From contig CAJYKO010000170.1 of assembly GCA_913775215.1 (NCBI GenBank), positions 1-8,127 on the forward strand: 8,127 bases of DNA. Direction: 5' to 3'. Positions within the stretch are counted from its first letter, which is position 1. Every line of letters begins with the position of its first letter. Shown here in pieces: positions 6,251 through 8,127 of the stretch. The notes beneath the pieces were generated by a model. It ran no database searches and was not told the origin of the DNA. It was given only the letters and a program-made list of their open reading frames with translations. Position numbers and translations under genes: made by a program. The stretch comes from an uncultured Devosia sp. GTDB taxonomy: Bacteria; Pseudomonadota; Alphaproteobacteria; Rhizobiales; Devosiaceae.

Positions 6251-6357
6251 GCCAGCTTTTCGCGGTTTTTACGGATGTAGGTCAGTTCTCTGACCGGCAG
6301 CCTCGAGCAGCGTTTTCAAACAAAACCAGCGCACCGGCGGACCGGTACGCGTGGGAT
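6183..6357 (-). promoter_or_regulatory. Long structured 5' leader of rplU-rpmA
   Basis: From the inferred transcription start near 6357 to the rplU ATG there are about 175 nt, long for a simple leader. It contains a perfect hairpin, GGTCAG/CTGACC with an AGAA loop (6280-6295), a GTTTT/AAAAC hairpin near 6313-6327, and the small frame at 6179-6250. Leaders of ribosomal-protein operons often bind one of their own products, so autoregulation by bL21 or a related control is possible. I do not recognise a named RNA family here. Confidence 0.4.
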
Positions 6358-6363
6358 CGAGGG

Positions 6364-6392
6364 CTTATCTGGAAAAATGGCCTCGGAGTCAA
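6364..6392 (-). promoter_or_regulatory. Sigma-70 promoter for rplU-rpmA
   Basis: On the minus strand TTGACT (-35, 6392-6387) and GATAAG (-10, 6369-6364) are separated by exactly 17 bases. The -35 matches the consensus in five of six positions and the -10 keeps the ATAA core. The predicted start is near 6357. It is the best promoter seen in the window and lies just downstream of the palindrome cluster. Confidence 0.7.
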
Positions 6393-6400
6393 GCGCCGTC

Positions 6401-6493
6401 TGGAGCCGTTCCGCCCTCTTTCCGATACGGCGGAACGGATCCAAATCTTTATTTGGTCGCGCTTCGCACCGCAAAAGTGGTGTCCACTTTTGC
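6401..6493. repeat. Cluster of three palindromes between the hydrolase gene and the rplU promoter
   Basis: Three inverted repeats follow one another. First, CCGTTCCGCC (6406-6415) / GGCGGAACGG (6429-6438) is perfect over 10 bases and extends to 15 with one mismatch (6401-6443). Second, CCAAAT/ATTTGG (6441-6446/6451-6456) has a four-base loop and shares three bases with the first. Third, GCAAAAGTGG/CCACTTTTGC (6471-6480/6484-6493) is perfect with a three-base loop. The last type resembles dispersed palindromes I recall from Rhizobiales genomes. No U tract follows on the minus strand, so it is not a canonical terminator for the hydrolase, although it may stop exonucleases or polymerase. Confidence 0.65.
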
Positions 6494-6528
6494 TGAAAAC
6501 GCTCTGGTCTTTGATCGCTCCTGGAGGA

Positions 6529-7308
6529 TCAGCCCTGGCCGTTGGGATACCAGTTGCGCAGGCGCACTTCGGTATGGTCGCCGACGCCGGATTCAAGCGG
6601 GGAGAGATCGCTTTCGCCATAGTGGTAGGGATAGACGATGCCTGGCTTGAAGGTGTTGATCGCCTCGACGGCCTGGTCGGGGGTCATGGTGTAGGGCAGG
6701 TTCATCGGCAGGAACGCGACGTCGATGTCGGTCAGGGCCAGCATTTCCTCGGTCGGTTCGGTGTCGCCGGCGATGTAGATCTGCTTGTCGCCGAGGGTGA
6801 GGATATAGCCGTTGCCGACGCCGACGGGGTGGTAATTCATGCGGTCCGCGGTGGTGTTGTGGGCGACGATGGCCTTGAGTTTGATGCCATCGAGTTCGCC
6901 GTCTTCGCCATTGGCGATGGATTTGGCGTTGGCCTTGAGGGCTTCGGGAAGCTTGTCGAACACTTCCTTGTTGGTAAGAAGCGGGACGGAGCCGGCGATG
7001 GCTTCGAGCGTTGGGACGTCGAAATGGTCGCCATGGCCATGGGTGATGAGGATGGCGGTGGGCTTGGGCAGGGCTTGGTAAAGCGCTGCGCCGCCGACGG
7101 GATCGACATAAATGACCTTGCCGCCCCATTCGAGGACGAGGCTTGCATGTTCGACCGGGTGAATGACGAGGTCGCCTTCGCTGGTGGCGATGGTTTCGGG
7201 CATGGTTTGATCCTGGGCTGAGGCAAGGGTGGGAGCCAGGAGATTGGCGGCAAGTCCGGCCATTGGCAAGGCGGCGAGACCGGCAACCACAGAGCGGCGC
7301 GTGAACAT
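6529..7308 (-). CDS. Tat-exported metallo-beta-lactamase-fold hydrolase (UlaG-like)
   Basis: Predicted metal-dependent hydrolase with unknown substrate. The 259-residue protein opens with a twin-arginine signal, MFTRRSVVAGLAALP, a hydrophobic stretch and a likely cleavage after ASA (29-31), so it should be exported folded to the periplasm. The MBL domain follows: E53-H54-A-S, the metal motif THGHGDH (89-95; H90, H92, D94, H95), H150 in VAHNT, GDTE (181-184; D182) and H229 in YPYHYGE. These are the metal ligands expected in UlaG/YtkL-like proteins. Start: GGGAG (7315-7319) six bases before the ATG at 7308 and the signal peptide both favour it over a longer frame beginning at 7374. It appears to be a single gene, divergent from the tRNA-Ser gene. 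True beta-lactamase activity is unlikely from its family. Confidence 0.9.
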   Translation of the reverse strand: MFTRRSVVAGLAALPMAGLAANLLAPTLASAQDQTMPETIATSEGDLVIHPVEHASLVLEWGGKVIYVDPVGGAALYQALPKPTAILITHGHGDHFDVPTLEAIAGSVPLLTNKEVFDKLPEALKANAKSIANGEDGELDGIKLKAIVAHNTTADRMNYHPVGVGNGYILTLGDKQIYIAGDTEPTEEMLALTDIDVAFLPMNLPYTMTPDQAVEAINTFKPGIVYPYHYGESDLSPLESGVGDHTEVRLRNWYPNGQG

Positions 7309-7431
7309 CGGGTTCTCCCTGAAAAGTGACTGTCTTTGACGCAACCGGAACGCGGGCGGACAAGATAGGATCACGCTGCACGAGATTGTTATCGGCGCAC
7401 GTCTTTCTGTGCAGTGGCGTTACAAGGGGTG

Positions 7432-7460
7432 TTGCAGCCCAGCGCGGCCTATGCCATAAG
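7432..7460 (+). promoter_or_regulatory. Candidate promoter of tRNA-Ser
   Basis: TTGCAG (7432-7437) and CATAAG (7455-7460) are 17 bases apart and about 50 bases upstream of the tRNA. The spacing is ideal but both boxes match only moderately. No convincing minus-strand promoter for the hydrolase was found in 7309-7511, which is otherwise empty of genes. Confidence 0.4.
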
Positions 7461-7511
7461 CCGCCCCGTATCGACCGGCCGGGAGTTTAAACGCTTCCTT
7501 TTCGATCTCGC

Positions 7512-7601
7512 GGAGAGATGGCAGAGCGGTTGAATGCACCGCACTCGAAATGCGGCATAGGGGCAACTCTATCGGGGGTTCGAATCCCTCTCTCTCCGCC
7601 A
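7512..7601 (+). tRNA. tRNA-Ser, anticodon CGA
   Basis: A complete 90-base class II tRNA with encoded CCA. The acceptor arms GGAGAGA (7512-7518) and TCTCTCC (7591-7597) pair perfectly, followed by discriminator G and CCA (7599-7601). The anticodon stem CCGCA/TGCGG closes the loop CTCGAAA, giving anticodon CGA, which reads UCG. A long variable arm (ATAG...CTAT region) identifies the serine type, and the T arm carries TTCGAAT. In high-GC genomes UCG is a frequent serine codon. The 3' end is a typical target for site-specific integration, and a recombinase-like ORF follows. Confidence 0.97.
7580..7601 (+). other. Probable attachment site (att) at tRNA-Ser 3' end
   Basis: Tyrosine recombinases commonly use the T arm and 3' end of a tRNA gene as attB, restoring the gene on insertion. 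The recombinase-like ORF starting 128 bases downstream points the same way. The second copy of the repeat would lie beyond the right edge, so this is inferred from context only. Confidence 0.4.
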
Positions 7602-7636
7602 GTTTCCTACAAGCCAGTGTTTTCAATGACTTAGAC

Positions 7637-7681
7637 TCCCGGAGAATCTTCGGGACTCATACACATGCCTGATGCATGTGT
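7637..7681. repeat. Two adjacent inverted repeats before the recombinase-like ORF
   Basis: TCCCG/CGGGA (7637-7641/7651-7655), extendable inward with a wobble and one further pair, is followed by a perfect 8-base pair, ACACATGC/GCATGTGT (7661-7668/7674-7681), with a five-base centre. They lie between the tRNA and the ORF at 7730. They could be recombinase arm or operator sites, or a tRNA transcript end, but no T tract follows. Confidence 0.45.
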
Positions 7682-7729
7682 CGTCCTGGCTGACCCTCCG
7701 GCGCTTCCGCGCGTGTTCGGAGAAGAGCA

Positions 7730-8086
7730 TTGGCAGCCAAGGCCAGCTATGTCGAAAAGGTCGGTTCCATATATTATGTGCGCCAGCGAATCCCGCGCGC
7801 CTGGTCGCAGACGTTCGGGGATGGAGTACTGCGCCTGTCCCTGCGGACGAGTGATCGGCCGACGGCGCTGCGCTTGGGTGTCGGAGCGTTGTCTGTGTTT
7901 GAGGAGTTGCTGTCCAAGGAGACCGCGGATGGTCTCATTCATCTCATGGAACACATTATCCAAGAGCTGGACCTCAACCCAGACGACATGACCCGCGAGG
8001 ATATTATCCGGCGGCGCGCCTTACAGGTCATCGGCGCCAAGCTGATCCGCCGGGTGGGCGACGTCGAAGTCGTTGACGGCATTTAG
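7730..8086 (+). CDS. Truncated tyrosine-recombinase-like protein, N-terminal DUF6538-type region
   Basis: A 118-residue ORF. Residues 7-60 (YVEKVGSIYYVRQRIPRAW, then LRLSLRTSDRPTALRLG) match the pattern of the N-terminal DUF6538 region found in many phage-type integrases of alphaproteobacteria: Y-L-x-x-R/K-G-x-Y-Y-x-R-x-R-I/V-P, then R-x-S-L-x-T-x-D-x-x-x-A. The catalytic domain with R...HxxR...Y is absent. Full-length relatives are several hundred residues. The start is a TTG at 7730 with GGAG (7719-7722) seven bases upstream. The TAG at 8084-8086 ends it, but the frame stays open to the edge (reads EPLREEFVHFNYA), which suggests a nonsense mutation or a decayed gene. Its place behind tRNA-Ser fits an integrated element. 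It could also be a genuine short protein. Confidence 0.6.
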   Translation: MAAKASYVEKVGSIYYVRQRIPRAWSQTFGDGVLRLSLRTSDRPTALRLGVGALSVFEELLSKETADGLIHLMEHIIQELDLNPDDMTREDIIRRRALQVIGAKLIRRVGDVEVVDGI

Positions 8087-8127
8087 GAGCCATTGCGCGA
8101 AGAGTTCGTGCATTTCAATTATGCGAC

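Noticed and set aside
5932..7221. 429-codon plus-strand frame opposite rplU, the leader and the hydrolase
   Set aside because: It crosses the promoter, palindromes and two real minus-strand genes; it has no family motif.
6529..7308. Antibiotic-type beta-lactamase
   Set aside because: The fold motif is shared by many hydrolases; E53-H54-A-S and the overall arrangement fit UlaG-like proteins, not class B beta-lactamases.
7488..7497. GTTTAAAC palindrome upstream of tRNA-Ser
   Set aside because: A single 8-base palindrome without partner or promoter spacing; probably chance.
7420..7626. 68-codon minus-strand frame containing REGFEPP
   Set aside because: It is antisense to tRNA-Ser; this peptide pattern is a well-known false call opposite tRNA genes.
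7631..7963. 110-codon minus-strand frame opposite the recombinase-like ORF
   Set aside because: No motif and no ribosome binding site; the plus-strand frame has a recognisable domain.

Overview
The window looks like chromosomal DNA of an alphaproteobacterium of the Hyphomicrobiales (Rhizobiales) type, possibly Devosia-like. This is an inference from the high GC content, the rplU-rpmA-GNAT-obgE-proB-proA gene order, the GTCAAG/CTTATC-type promoter elements and the palindromic intergenic repeats. No phylogenetic test could be run. Almost all genes lie on the minus strand, so the window reads biologically from right to left.

Layout, from right to left. At the right edge (7512-8127, plus strand) a tRNA-Ser(CGA) gene is followed 128 bases later by a short ORF that matches the N-terminal part of a tyrosine-recombinase family. 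This is the classic junction of an element integrated at a tRNA gene. The ORF ends early at a TAG, although the same frame stays open beyond it. Next, on the minus strand, is a Tat-exported metallo-beta-lactamase-fold hydrolase (6529-7308). A 346-base intergenic stretch follows. It holds three consecutive perfect or near-perfect hairpins, a good sigma-70 promoter (TTGACT-N17-GATAAG) and a leader of about 175 nt that contains a possible 23-codon ORF ending in an ATGA overlap with rplU. rplU (bL21, with a long Ala/Lys/Pro tail) and rpmA (bL27) follow, then a strong intrinsic terminator.

Immediately after the terminator begins a tightly packed chain: four RimJ/RimL-like GNAT acetyltransferases, then the ribosome-assembly GTPase obgE. 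Four of the junctions in this part of the window are overlaps of 4 or 10 bases. The terminator hairpin ends only about 12 bases before the first GNAT ribosome binding site, so expression of the chain, including normally essential obgE, probably depends on readthrough or on a promoter I could not find. A segment upstream can pair with the terminator's 5' arm, which would make an attenuator possible.

After obgE comes a 305-base gap with a dispersed-type inverted repeat element and a palindrome close to proB. Then come proB (glutamate 5-kinase with a PUA domain) and proA (gamma-glutamyl phosphate reductase, cut by the left edge). These two overlap by ATGA and catalyse the first two steps of proline synthesis from glutamate.

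Most of the window is ordinary core genome. The parts worth a second look are the control regions (rplU leader, rpmA terminator), the four-GNAT array and the tRNA/integrase junction. I see no defence system, CRISPR array or complete mobile element.
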